Source: an uncultured Tenacibaculum sp. (GTDB taxonomy: Bacteria > Bacteroidota > Bacteroidia > Flavobacteriales > Flavobacteriaceae). Taken from it: 64,000 nucleotides of DNA. The position numbers and the translations under genes are program-made. Location: NCBI GenBank assembly GCA_947501615.1, contig CANMWK010000008.1:124001-188000 (forward strand), written 5' to 3'. The notes beneath the pieces are model-generated. The model saw only the letters and a program-made list of their open reading frames with translations, made no database searches and was not told the origin of the DNA. Of this stretch, positions 38,801 to 46,086 are shown in pieces; position 1 is the stretch's first letter; the number at the start of each line of letters is the position of its first letter.

Positions 38801-39039
38801 AAAACATTATTTGGATTTGTTGGATCTAAATCCGTTTGCATTAAAGCATTCCATACTCCTGGAGTATATGAGCCTGTAGTTCCTTGCTGAATAAGTACAG
38901 CTAAGTTTGTTTTTAATTCCTGACCTGTTTTCGTAATGTCTGTTCCATTATAATATGTAGGAACCTGAGCCATTACATTAACAGATACTAACAAAAAAAC
39001 AACTCCCAACAATTGTTTTTTCAAGTAACCTTGTTTCAT
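32824..39039 (-). CDS. Giant secreted protein with two nuclease domains and a T9SS tail
   Basis: 2071 residues. Order: signal peptide (1-24); endonuclease I family domain (about 30-270) with DWNREHTYPRSLG and SDIHHLRSSDVTMNSNRGNK, whose His/Asn match the His-Me finger site; fibronectin III (about 275-360); two 174-residue beta-sandwich repeats (about 370-711); three 186-residue lamin-tail-like repeats (about 716-1273, starting INELDADT); an OB-like region (about 1274-1480); an endonuclease/exonuclease/phosphatase (EEP) domain (about 1480-1773) with DIVTWNIEWFGDE, VLLGDYNDD and TISDHFPV; two SprB-like repeats (about 1774-1935); a Cys-containing segment; and the T9SS sorting domain. Predicted to be exported and surface-bound, degrading extracellular DNA or RNA. 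Both nuclease sites look intact. Confidence 0.9.
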   Translation of the reverse strand: MKQGYLKKQLLGVVFLLVSVNVMAQVPTYYNGTDITKTGQELKTNLAVLIQQGTTGSYTPGVWNALMQTDLDPTNPNNVLLIYGYNDTDGNPVTDRTRGRNDNGGNAGSDWNREHTYPRSLGQPNLGSEGPGSDIHHLRSSDVTMNSNRGNKPYINIAGGGNARAFNNGWYPGDEWKGDVARMMMYMYLRYGDRCELTRVGVGATTFNAEIPDIFLQWNAEDPVSQYEINRNVIVEGIQGNRNPFIDNPAFATSIWGGPQAEDRFNTMTTPDNEAPTVPTNLLASDIKTSEITLTWNSATDNVGVIAYQIFQDGNQITSVSGTSYVVTGLTENTTYEFKVKAIDAASNASADSNIVNATTLEGTIVTPPVGGDFIAFQGFEGSDSWNYTVSPVACNDGGNDVWDVVSSVGPINAPKTDANFFGVRDLDGNCGTSAGGTITFDAVDVSGFENVQVSFSVNVVGYDVANGDTISYQAIFDGQAQTEETITVGSPYSTNGWEDISVSVPNTVSNVGFVVNVKQNGGSDYAGFDDVRLTGTAIVTPPTGGNAIVFQGFEGTDSWNYIVSPVACNDGGRDVWDVVSSVGSINTPKTDANFFGVRDLDGNCGTSAGGVITFDAVDVSGFENVQVSFSVNVVGYDVANGDTISYQTVFDGQAQTEETITVGSPYSTNGWEDISVNVPNTVNSVALVINVKQNGGSDYAGFDDVRLTGTAVATTGSILINELDADTAGTDTQEFVELYDGGTGNTSLDGLVLVFYNGSNNQSYRTIDLSGQTTNAEGYFVVGNQDVPNVNIVIPSNGLQNGADAVALYSGNASDFPNGTSISTDNIVDAVVYDTNDSDDAELLVLLNAGEPQLNEGELGDKDGHSLQRVPNGQGGARNTSSFTQMAPTPGSANGVTVVPSAEIIINELDADTPGTDTQEFVELYDGGVGNTSLDGLVLVFYNGSNNQSYNAIDLSGQTTSATGYFVVGNQDVPNVNIVIPSNGLQNGADAVALYSGNVADYANGTAISTDNLIDAVVYDTNDSDDAELLVLLNAGEPQLNEDELGDKNNHSLQRIANGSGGARNTSTFTQLLPTPGAANGVTVVIPSNIVINEVDADTAGTDTQEFVELYDGGVGNTSLDGLVLVLFNGSNNTSYNAIDLSGQTTSATGYFVVGNQDVPNVNIVIPSNGLQNGADAVALYAGNVADYTNGTAVTTDNLIDAVVYDTNDSDDVELLVLLNAGEPQLNEDEEGNKDIHSLQRSPNGMGGARNTSAFVRLVPTPGAENVDVVTVPTEPITIAEARSKSDGEQVFITGVLTVTDAFRGSAYIQDSTGAIAIFDEQIYGENIFQIGDSITVKGTRSSFRDQVQLSQITEVVNNGVANNPIEPKVITLSELTNHPGELVKVLNPSFPTPNDILFGNSNYELTDGSGNGQLRIDIDVAEIVGLGQPETCNEVVGVVGRFLSTYQLLPRQGSDIPCATAYTPPVSPVSDIAKENTLDIVTWNIEWFGDEENSPAAGNPNSDQIQKESVKSIIQRLNADIIAVQEIVDVALFEELINELPEYDYILSDAVSRPNATDGVSQKVGFIYRKATVNIKSSEALLRSIHPLYNGGDASALTDYPNADKTRFYASGRLPFLITADVTINDETEEYNFVALHARANNNSDAQSRYDMRKFDVEILKDSLDTRFASSNLVLLGDYNDDVDETVVAGSVTDNTSTYDAYVKDTTNYSIVTESLTTNGFRSFVFTENMIDHITVSNELDDNYLADSEQVHYEFYTNVYSRTISDHFPVSVRLQLKALEIDEVVLTNVTCNGNNDGVASVLAFNGVAPYTYVWSNGADTETVTELSSGDYTVTVTDALGASVTQAFEISEPTPLEVTVSEDVTVYKGYSNQSCTNLEVLSISGGEAPYTYEWSTGEATNIINVCPEVDTTYTVVITDVNGCSVSKEISVTAIDVSCNSYRGFNKVQICFRGRQRCIPEFLVKHFLRKGAVLGSCDGSDDTDAFEITRMRIYPNPAYRNVTMEIESSGTGKAEISLFNFYGRKLFTTQRNISKGVNKLRYNLRGLRRGAYYVKVFVNGKRQKVKVLIKK
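35215..36890 (-). repeat. Three in-frame tandem repeats of 558 bp (lamin-tail-like domains)
   Basis: The marker CCATCTAATGAAGTATT-like sequence begins at 35672, 36230 and 36788, giving exactly 558 bp (186 codons) between units. Long blocks are nearly identical between units. Each encodes one lamin-tail-like domain starting INE(L/V)DADT. Confidence 0.85.
36900..37945 (-). repeat. Two in-frame tandem repeats of 522 bp
   Basis: TCTCTAACTCCAAAAAAGTT occurs at 37241 and 37763, a spacing of 522 bp (174 codons), with very similar flanks. Each unit encodes a beta-sandwich-like domain starting FQGFEG and ending GSDYAGFDDVRLTGTA. Confidence 0.85.
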
Positions 39040-39321
39040 TATAGACTTTATTTGATTTTTAAAAATGCAAAGTTATAACACTTAAGAATAAGGTTGTTAG
39101 TAAATTGTAAAGTTTTTTAACTAAATAACATTTTTTCAGAAAAATTTATTTTAAAATGAACTACCTCAACAGAAGAGTATTACGTATATAGTTTAAAATT
39201 TTATTCCTATCAATATAAACACATGATAAACAAATACCTAAACACCAACCTACAATTAAAATTAAATCTATTGAAACTAGATTTAGAGGTTACTTAGTCG
39301 CATTAGATTGAAGTTTAGCTT

Positions 39322-39360
39322 AAAAAAACAGTTTAGGTTAATTTAAATTAACCCAAACTG
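39322..39360 (-). terminator. Minus-strand terminator-like hairpin
   Basis: A 32-bp near-perfect palindrome at 39329-39360 (arms CAGTTTAGGTTAATTT and AAATTAACCCAAACTG, one mismatched pair). Read on the minus strand it is followed by seven T. It could end minus-strand transcripts before the giant nuclease gene. The remaining 39040-39607 gap holds no gene that I can see. Confidence 0.55.
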
Positions 39361-39537
39361 AAACGGATATATAAAAAACAATCAACTACTTAAACTATGT
39401 AAGTAAATTGAGTTAGATATCAGTATAAGAATGTCTGTTCCTAGTGAAATTCTTAAAAGAATTTTATGTCGAAAACTATCTTTCTATAATCTAAATTATC
39501 TCACAAGACAAAAATAGACACAATAAAAATAAGAGAG

Positions 39538-39583
39538 GTACGGGACACCCACACTTTTGGTGTGGGTGTCCCGTACTTTTTTA
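39538..39583 (+). terminator. Strong 17-bp perfect GC-rich hairpin with T-run
   Basis: GTACGGGACACCCACAC (39538-39554) is perfectly inverted at 39560-39576 around a TTTTG loop and followed on the plus strand by TTTTTT. It is much more GC-rich than its surroundings. It lies 31 bp past the stop of the minus-strand nuclease gene, so it may act as that gene's terminator; but the T-run is on the plus strand, where no gene ends. Confidence 0.65.
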
Positions 39584-39607
39584 TACATTTATGAGTAGTT
39601 AATCGTA

Positions 39608-40648
39608 TTACTCCTCTTTAATTAGATATAGATATACAGGATAATGATCGCTGTAACCTCCTGAATAAATTCCATTAGAAAAACTTCTGAATGGATATCC
39701 TTTATATCTACCGTTTTTCTGCATTAAAAAACGTTTGTTAAAAATTCCAGAAGTAAACATCTTGTAACTAGAAAAATCTTTTTCTTTAGAACTGTTCAAT
39801 AGTGGTGAGGTTATCATAATTTGATCAAATAGACTTAAATTATCTCTATGTGCTGTAGTATTCAATCCTTTTTTAAACATATTCTCATATGGATTATATA
39901 ACTCTCCTTCTTTAATAGTACTTTTATTTGCCTTCGTTTTTAAAATATGCTTAAAAGAAGTATTCATTGGGTCATCGTTAAAATCTCCCATAATTATAAT
40001 TTTTGCGTTTTCATCCCCCGCTCTAATCTTTTCCATGATTTGCGTTACTTTATATGCTGCCTTTTCTCTTTTAGGATTACTCTTTGCTTCTCCTCCTCTT
40101 CTAGATGGCCAATGATTCACCAGTATGTGTATCAATTCATCATCTAAATATCCTGATACCCACAAAATATCTCTAGTGTAAACTTTCTTGTTATTCGCAT
40201 ATATATTTGGATGTATCGCTTCAAAATGTATCGGTTTAAAATAGCGTGGTTGATATAATAGGGCGACATCTATACCTCTTTTATCAGGGGAATCAAAATG
40301 AATACTACGATATTGACTTTGTTTTAAATATTTAGTTTTCACTAAATCTTCTAAAACATGTTTATTTTCAATTTCTGCAACGCCTAAAACTACTGGACTT
40401 GTTTTTGTTTTCTCCCTTCCAATTTTGCATATAACTTTCGATAGTTTATCAATTTTGTCCCAATACACTTTAGATTTGCCTTCTTTTAACTGCATTATAG
40501 GACTTAATTCATCGTTTTTATCCGGATTATTTATAGTATCGAATAAATTCTCAAGATTGTAGAAAGCAACAGTTCTTATTTTGTATTTTTTTTGAGCAAC
40601 AACTACTCCAATACAGTAGAAAGTTAATAGTAGACATAACTTTTTCAT
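39608..40648 (-). CDS. Secreted endonuclease/exonuclease/phosphatase-family protein
   Basis: 346 residues with a signal peptide (MKKLCLLLTFYCIGVVVAQ). The mature protein is an EEP-fold nuclease: RTVAFYNLENLFD at the start, VVLGVAEIENKHVLEDL, HILVNHWPSRRGG, IIIMGDFNDDPMN with the catalytic Asp/Asn, and GGYSDHYPVYLYL with the final Asp-His pair. It has no T9SS tail, so it is probably periplasmic. It is related in fold to the EEP domain of the giant nuclease and divergent from the TonB-dependent receptor gene, supporting a shared role in nucleic-acid use. Confidence 0.9.
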   Translation of the reverse strand: MKKLCLLLTFYCIGVVVAQKKYKIRTVAFYNLENLFDTINNPDKNDELSPIMQLKEGKSKVYWDKIDKLSKVICKIGREKTKTSPVVLGVAEIENKHVLEDLVKTKYLKQSQYRSIHFDSPDKRGIDVALLYQPRYFKPIHFEAIHPNIYANNKKVYTRDILWVSGYLDDELIHILVNHWPSRRGGEAKSNPKREKAAYKVTQIMEKIRAGDENAKIIIMGDFNDDPMNTSFKHILKTKANKSTIKEGELYNPYENMFKKGLNTTAHRDNLSLFDQIMITSPLLNSSKEKDFSSYKMFTSGIFNKRFLMQKNGRYKGYPFRSFSNGIYSGGYSDHYPVYLYLIKEE

Positions 40649-40793
40649 AATAGTAAAATTTCTTTTTTATAGCATTCACAAAATTAATCTAATATGATTT
40701 ATGACACTTTAGTTTAAAACGTTAATTTTTTATTAAATCATTTTAGCTTTCTATCAAAAAAAGTAAATTAGCAACTGCTATTGAAAAAAAACT

Positions 40794-43577
40794 ATGAAAA
40801 AGATACTAATATCTATACTTTTTAGTATAGTTGTTCCTTGGTGTATATTTTCTCAAAATAACATTACAGGCACAGTAAAAGATGCTTCATCAAAAAAAGC
40901 TCTATCAGGAGTCTCTGTCCACATTAAAAACAAAGACAAATTTACAATTACCAAAAAAAATGGTGTTTTCAATCTTAAGAACTTTCGTAATGGAAAATTC
41001 ATGATTACTATAACTAAAAAAGGTTATGAGACTCAAAATTATCCCATTACCTTATCAAACAATACTGTAGATTTAGGCACAATCTTTATGTATAAAGATG
41101 AAATCTCTGAAAATCATGATACTAGTACTATTATTATTGCAGACGATGAACTCAATGATGAAAACAATACTGCTGACAACATTTCTAGCTTACTACAAGC
41201 TTCTCGTGATACCTATTTACGAACTGCTGCTTTTGAATTTAGTGCTGCTTTTTTTAAAATTCGAGGTTTAGATAGTGATAATGCTAAGGTATTGATTAAT
41301 GGAATTGAAATGAATACTTTAGAAAATGGCAGACCAGAATGGTCGAACTGGGGAGGATTAAATGATGCATTAAAAAATCAAGAGTTCACTAATGGTTTAG
41401 CTCCATCAAATTATACTTTTGGAGGGGTCTTAGGTACCACTCATATCAATACAAGAGCCTCTAACTATCGTAAAGGCATTAAGATATCATACGCCTCCTC
41501 AAACAGAAGTTATCAGCACAGAGGTATGGCAACATATGCTTCTGGGGTATTAAAAGGTGGTTGGGCATTTTCTATTAGTGGCAGCAGAAGAATTGCTAAT
41601 GAAGGTTTTATAAATGGCACTTCTTATAATGCAACTTCTTTATTCGCTTCCATTGAAAAAAAAATCACTGATAAGCATGATGTAAATATTACCACCGTTT
41701 TTGCCTCTAACAAAAGAGGAACAAGCTCTTCCAACACTTTAGAAGTAACTCATTTAAAAGGAATTAAATACAACGCTAATTGGGGATTTCAAAATGGCAA
41801 CATCAGAAATTCTCGAATTCGAAGTATTGAAGAACCTTTTACCATATTAAGTCACTATTGGACTATTAACGATAATATTAATTTAAACACAAATATTTCG
41901 TATCAATTTGGAAAAACAGGAAGAAGTAGAATAGATTTTAATAGTGGTGAAAACCCTAATCCAACACAACTAAGAAACCTACCAAGTTTCTGGATTAACA
42001 AAAATGATTTAGCGCAAGCTTATGAAACAGAACAACGCTTTTTAAATGATGGACAAGTTAACTGGGAGAGCATATATGCTGCAAACAACAACAACAACAA
42101 CAACAACAACACTGAACAAGGTTTTGAAGCCGCTTATGCACTTATTGAAGATAGGATTGACAATCGTACTTTTAATATAAATACTATTGTAAATTCCGAG
42201 CTTACGGATAACATTTCATTGAATGGCAAATTGCAATACACATCATCTAAATCTGAACGTTTTGCTAACATCTTAGATCTTTTAGGCAGCACAATTGGCT
42301 ATATGGACATCAATAGATTTGGTAGGATTGGAAACCCTGAAAGACAAAATAACCTATTGAATCCCGACAACATTGCACATGAAGGAGAGCGGTTAAAATA
42401 CAATTATATTATCAACTCTCAAATTGCAAATCTTTTTCTTCAAAGTACATTTCAATACCGTAAAACGGATTTTTACTTCGCAGGAACGTTTACGCAAACC
42501 TCTCATCAAAGAGAAGGACTTTATCAAAGCGGACGCTTCCCGAACAACTCTTTAGGTAAATCTGAACAACAAAACTTTACTTCTATCGGGATAAAATCTG
42601 GTATTACATATAAAATATCTGGTAGACATCTTTTAGACTTTAATGCAGGATATCTAGAAAAAGCTCCTAGCATTAGAGATACATTTACACAGATTAGAGA
42701 AAGCAACCTAGTTACTGAAGGGTTAACCAATGAAAAGGTGTTTGCTATTGATGCAAGTTATATTATGAGATCACCCAAATTTACCTCTAGAATTACAGGA
42801 TATTTTTCTCAAATTAAAGACGATATAGACACCAATTTCTTTTTCTTTCAATCTGATTTATTTGATAGTTTTGTGCAAGAAACAATTACTGGGATACATA
42901 AAAGGCATATTGGTGCTGAATTTGGTCTTGAATATAAACTCACTCCAAGTCTATACCTAAAAGGTGCTGGTAATTTTGGTGAATATTACTACAATAACAA
43001 CCCTAAAAATGTTCGACTATCAACTGAAAACACAGATACCACAAGAAATCTAGGTTTTAGTAACGGAATTCGAAACTTTGGAACCACATATTTAAAAAAC
43101 TACAGATTAAGTACTGGACCTCAACAAGCATATTCCTTGGGGATTGAATATCGTGATCCTGATTTTTGGTGGATTAACATCACAGGAAATTATTTTAATG
43201 ATACCTACATTGATGTAAGTCCAATACTAAGAAGTGCTGCTTTTTTTACGGATAATGATGGCTTACCTATTATTAATTATGATCCTGTGGTAGCAAAGAA
43301 TCTATTACATCAAGAAGAATTTGGCGACTATTTTATTGCTAATGCCATTGGAGGAAAGTCTTGGAAAATAAGCAAACAACATGCATATATTGGATTTACT
43401 TTAGGGATAAGCAACATTTTTAATCAACACTTTAGAACTGGTGGTTTTGAACAAGCTCGCACCGGAGGCTTTAACCAATTAAACGAAGACTTCAATCGAC
43501 CTAAACGACTATTCGGTGCAAAATACTGGTTCGGCAGAGGCACAAATTACTTCCTTAACATGTACTATAGATTTTAA
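40794..43577 (+). CDS. TonB-dependent outer-membrane receptor
   Basis: 927 residues: signal peptide (1-20); a carboxypeptidase-regulatory-like domain (about 22-100, ITGTVKDASSKKALSGVSV); a plug (about 115-230, with FFKIRGLDSDNAKVLINGIEM, quoted as FKIRGLDSDNAKVLINGIEM); and a long beta-barrel ending in FLNMYYRF with the terminal aromatic expected of an outer-membrane barrel. It imports ligands with energy from TonB. The following DUF5689 lipoprotein is 13 bp downstream and probably its partner. The adjacent nucleases suggest nucleotides, oligonucleotides or phosphate compounds as cargo, which is inference. An (AAC)9 tract encodes nine Asn in one loop. Confidence 0.9.
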   Translation: MKKILISILFSIVVPWCIFSQNNITGTVKDASSKKALSGVSVHIKNKDKFTITKKNGVFNLKNFRNGKFMITITKKGYETQNYPITLSNNTVDLGTIFMYKDEISENHDTSTIIIADDELNDENNTADNISSLLQASRDTYLRTAAFEFSAAFFKIRGLDSDNAKVLINGIEMNTLENGRPEWSNWGGLNDALKNQEFTNGLAPSNYTFGGVLGTTHINTRASNYRKGIKISYASSNRSYQHRGMATYASGVLKGGWAFSISGSRRIANEGFINGTSYNATSLFASIEKKITDKHDVNITTVFASNKRGTSSSNTLEVTHLKGIKYNANWGFQNGNIRNSRIRSIEEPFTILSHYWTINDNINLNTNISYQFGKTGRSRIDFNSGENPNPTQLRNLPSFWINKNDLAQAYETEQRFLNDGQVNWESIYAANNNNNNNNNTEQGFEAAYALIEDRIDNRTFNINTIVNSELTDNISLNGKLQYTSSKSERFANILDLLGSTIGYMDINRFGRIGNPERQNNLLNPDNIAHEGERLKYNYIINSQIANLFLQSTFQYRKTDFYFAGTFTQTSHQREGLYQSGRFPNNSLGKSEQQNFTSIGIKSGITYKISGRHLLDFNAGYLEKAPSIRDTFTQIRESNLVTEGLTNEKVFAIDASYIMRSPKFTSRITGYFSQIKDDIDTNFFFFQSDLFDSFVQETITGIHKRHIGAEFGLEYKLTPSLYLKGAGNFGEYYYNNNPKNVRLSTENTDTTRNLGFSNGIRNFGTTYLKNYRLSTGPQQAYSLGIEYRDPDFWWINITGNYFNDTYIDVSPILRSAAFFTDNDGLPIINYDPVVAKNLLHQEEFGDYFIANAIGGKSWKISKQHAYIGFTLGISNIFNQHFRTGGFEQARTGGFNQLNEDFNRPKRLFGAKYWFGRGTNYFLNMYYRF
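42084..42110 (+). repeat. (AAC)9 microsatellite inside the receptor gene
   Basis: Nine consecutive in-frame AAC codons encode nine Asn residues, placed in a polar segment of the barrel between NWESIYAA and TEQGFEAAYAL. Changes in copy number would lengthen or shorten the segment without a frameshift. Confidence 0.95.
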
Positions 43578-43590
43578 AAAATTATAAACT

Positions 43591-45039
43591 ATGAAAATAA
43601 ATTCAAGCAAAATAGCAGTTATAAGTTTACTTATCATACTTCTTTCATCATGTATCGACGATAGTTTTGATATCCCCACTCCTTCTGGAACTGAAGAGAA
43701 TGAAGCATTAACTATAGTATTAGATAATATCGCTAACGATCCAACATGGAATGTAATAAGTATCAGTGAACTTAAATCTAGATACACCCCTGGTTTAACA
43801 CCTCGAATGTCTCCAGTATTAATCAATAAAAATGATGTACTAAAAGGCTATGTAGTTTCTTCGGATCGTTCTAATAATTTTTTTGAAGAAATTTATATTC
43901 AAGACGCTCCTGAAAACCCTACATCAGGTATTAAAATCGCCATCAGTTTAAGGAATAGTAATACTAAATTCAATATAGGAAGAGCAGTATATATTCATTT
44001 AAATGGACTATACTTAGGGGAAACAAGAAACACCAATTTTAGTAATGATGGAGTACTTACTATCGGAGGAAAGGTTGATTTTAACAATCCATTACAAGTA
44101 GCCCAAATGTCAGAAACTCAAATTTCTAATCATATATTTAGAACTAAAGTTACAGAAACTATTATTCCTAAAACAATTAAAATTGGAGAAATTAACAATC
44201 AAATTATTGGAACTTTTGTAAGGATAGAAGATGCTTTTTTCCCTACTGAATTAAACGGGTTAACGATTGTAGACCAGAATGAAACGTTTGATACTAAAAG
44301 AGTATTGTCTGTATGCAATGGTTCTGGGTTTTTAAACTTTATTATAGAAAATAGTCCTTTCGCTAATTTTTCTTCAGTTAAAATGCAATCTGAAACTGGA
44401 GGCACTATAGACGGAATAATAACTAAAGATTTTAATGGTGATAATTTTGTTATGGTAATTAATAATATTGAAGCTATTAATTTTAAAGCTCCACTATGTC
44501 AGCCATTGGATTTAAGTACTTTTACTACAATTTTTGAAGAGGATTTTGAAGAAACTTCAGGATCAGGAAATCTATCTATTCCTGAGTGGACAAATTTTAG
44601 TCAAGAAGGTACTCGACTTTTCAAAAGTTACACAGATAGTGATACAGGGAATAAAGCAACCAGTATTGGTGCTTTTAGAGCTACGGAAGCAAATACAATT
44701 TCTTGGCTAATTACTCCCAAAATCAACTTAGACAATACTACTATCGAATTACTATCTTTTGAATCTTCTAATAGTTTTCCTGATGGCAGTGAATTAGAAG
44801 TATTAATTACTACAGATTGGGATGGTACTGAAACTAATATTAAAACTGCTACATGGACAACTTTACCTGCTATTATTGTTCCTGATACTGAAAACTTTAT
44901 GAATTGGATTCCATCAGGAGACATCGAGTTATCTAATTTCTCTGGGAATGCTCATATCGCTTTTAAATATACTGGAAGTGGTGATCCTACTATGGATGGC
45001 ACTTTTGAAATCGATAATATTAAAATTCTTGCGCAATAG
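43591..45039 (+). CDS. DUF5689-domain surface lipoprotein
   Basis: 482 residues. The signal peptide ends in a lipobox (IIILLSSCID). A DUF5689-like region (about 55-290) begins ISELKSRYTPG and has KGYVVSSDRSNNFFEEIYIQ and NIGRAVYIHLNGLYLGE. The C-terminal part (about 305-482) resembles a choice-of-anchor J beta-sandwich (FTTIFEEDFEET, TISWLITPKINLDN, AHIAFKYTGSGD). The OB-like DUF5689 part resembles the region between the lamin-tail repeats and the nuclease domain of the giant secreted protein. It is 13 bp after the TonB receptor, a SusD-like position, although it is not a SusD homologue. Confidence 0.82.
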   Translation: MKINSSKIAVISLLIILLSSCIDDSFDIPTPSGTEENEALTIVLDNIANDPTWNVISISELKSRYTPGLTPRMSPVLINKNDVLKGYVVSSDRSNNFFEEIYIQDAPENPTSGIKIAISLRNSNTKFNIGRAVYIHLNGLYLGETRNTNFSNDGVLTIGGKVDFNNPLQVAQMSETQISNHIFRTKVTETIIPKTIKIGEINNQIIGTFVRIEDAFFPTELNGLTIVDQNETFDTKRVLSVCNGSGFLNFIIENSPFANFSSVKMQSETGGTIDGIITKDFNGDNFVMVINNIEAINFKAPLCQPLDLSTFTTIFEEDFEETSGSGNLSIPEWTNFSQEGTRLFKSYTDSDTGNKATSIGAFRATEANTISWLITPKINLDNTTIELLSFESSNSFPDGSELEVLITTDWDGTETNIKTATWTTLPAIIVPDTENFMNWIPSGDIELSNFSGNAHIAFKYTGSGDPTMDGTFEIDNIKILAQ

Positions 45040-45063
45040 AATGATTCCAATTAAAATAGCATG

Positions 45064-45094
45064 AAAAACTGAGTTTTAAAACTCAGTTTTTTTA
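45064..45094 (+). terminator. Terminator after the DUF5689 gene
   Basis: AAAAACTGAGTTTT and AAAACTCAGTTTTT form a perfect hairpin followed by more T. It separates the receptor/lipoprotein pair from the phosphoesterase gene. Confidence 0.85.
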
Positions 45095-45118
45095 TTGATC
45101 TTTATCCAAAAACAATAA

Positions 45119-46009
45119 ATGTCTGCCAATAGTAGGTTATCTAAGGCTTTTAAAAACGCGAAAAAGCTTCGTTTGGATAAGAATTCAAAATATATTTTAT
45201 TTTCCGATTGCCATCGGGGTGATAATAGTTTTGCAGATGATTTTGCTCGTAATAGAAAAATATTCAATTACGCCATTTCTCAATATCTTACAAAAGGTTT
45301 TACTTATATAGAACTTGGAGATGGAGATGAACTATGGGAAAACACATTTTCCTCTATATTCAATGCAAATAAGGATACTTTTCTTCTTCTAAAAAAATTT
45401 TATGATACGAATCGCCTCCATTTTATTTGGGGAAATCACGATATGGACTATAAGAACCCGAAGCATATTAAAAAAAACCTAACACAATATTACGAAACTG
45501 TTACTGAGACATATCAAGAATTTATGCCTAATGCATCATTCTCTGAATCAATTATTTTAGAAAACGAAACAGGAAATTCTATTTTTTTACTTCATGGACA
45601 TCAAGCAGATTGGTTCAATTATTCTTGCTGGAAAATTAGTCGTTTCTTGGTACGATATTTATGGAAACCTCTTCAGATTATTGGTATTAAAGACCCCACA
45701 AGTCCTGCCCAAAACTTTAAAGAGTTAATAAAAGTAGAAAAACATATCGAAAAATGGATTAAAAACCATAAAAATCAAGTATTGATAACTGGTCATACAC
45801 ACAGACCAAGATTCCCTCAACCAGAGGAATTACCTTACTTTAATGACGGTAGTTGTGTACATCCACGTTGCATAACTGGTATAGAAATTGAAAACTACGA
45901 AATCAGCTTAATTAAATGGCATGTTACTACTCATGAAAATGGAACCATGCAAATTATACGAACTGTTTTAGAAGGGCCTCAAAACTTAGCTAATTATCTA
46001 GATAAATAG
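45119..46009 (+). CDS. Calcineurin-like metallophosphoesterase
   Basis: 296 residues, no signal peptide. Metal-binding motifs are in order: FSDCHRGDNS (D-x-H), ELGDGDELW (GDxxE), WGNHDMDY (GNHD), LLHGHQADW and ITGHTHRPRF (GHTH). The layout resembles LpxH-like and UDP-diacylglucosamine pyrophosphatase-type enzymes in part, but the identity is not certain. The substrate is unknown. It sits between the receptor/DUF5689 pair and the phosphate permease, which would suit release of inorganic phosphate inside the cell, but that is inference. Confidence 0.85.
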   Translation: MSANSRLSKAFKNAKKLRLDKNSKYILFSDCHRGDNSFADDFARNRKIFNYAISQYLTKGFTYIELGDGDELWENTFSSIFNANKDTFLLLKKFYDTNRLHFIWGNHDMDYKNPKHIKKNLTQYYETVTETYQEFMPNASFSESIILENETGNSIFLLHGHQADWFNYSCWKISRFLVRYLWKPLQIIGIKDPTSPAQNFKELIKVEKHIEKWIKNHKNQVLITGHTHRPRFPQPEELPYFNDGSCVHPRCITGIEIENYEISLIKWHVTTHENGTMQIIRTVLEGPQNLANYLDK

Positions 46010-46052
46010 CATTTCATAACAATTACATAACATACCGCAAAATGGAGGTGTT

Positions 46053-46060
46053 TACTTTTG
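46053..46060 (+). promoter_or_regulatory. -7-like box of the phosphate permease gene
   Basis: TACTTTTG matches TAnnTTTG and is 26 bases before the ATG at 46087. It lies inside the frame that an upstream ATG at 46042 would use, which supports the later start. No well-spaced TTG was found. Confidence 0.4.
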
Positions 46061-46086
46061 TCGAGTTTAATTATCTTAATATAAAG

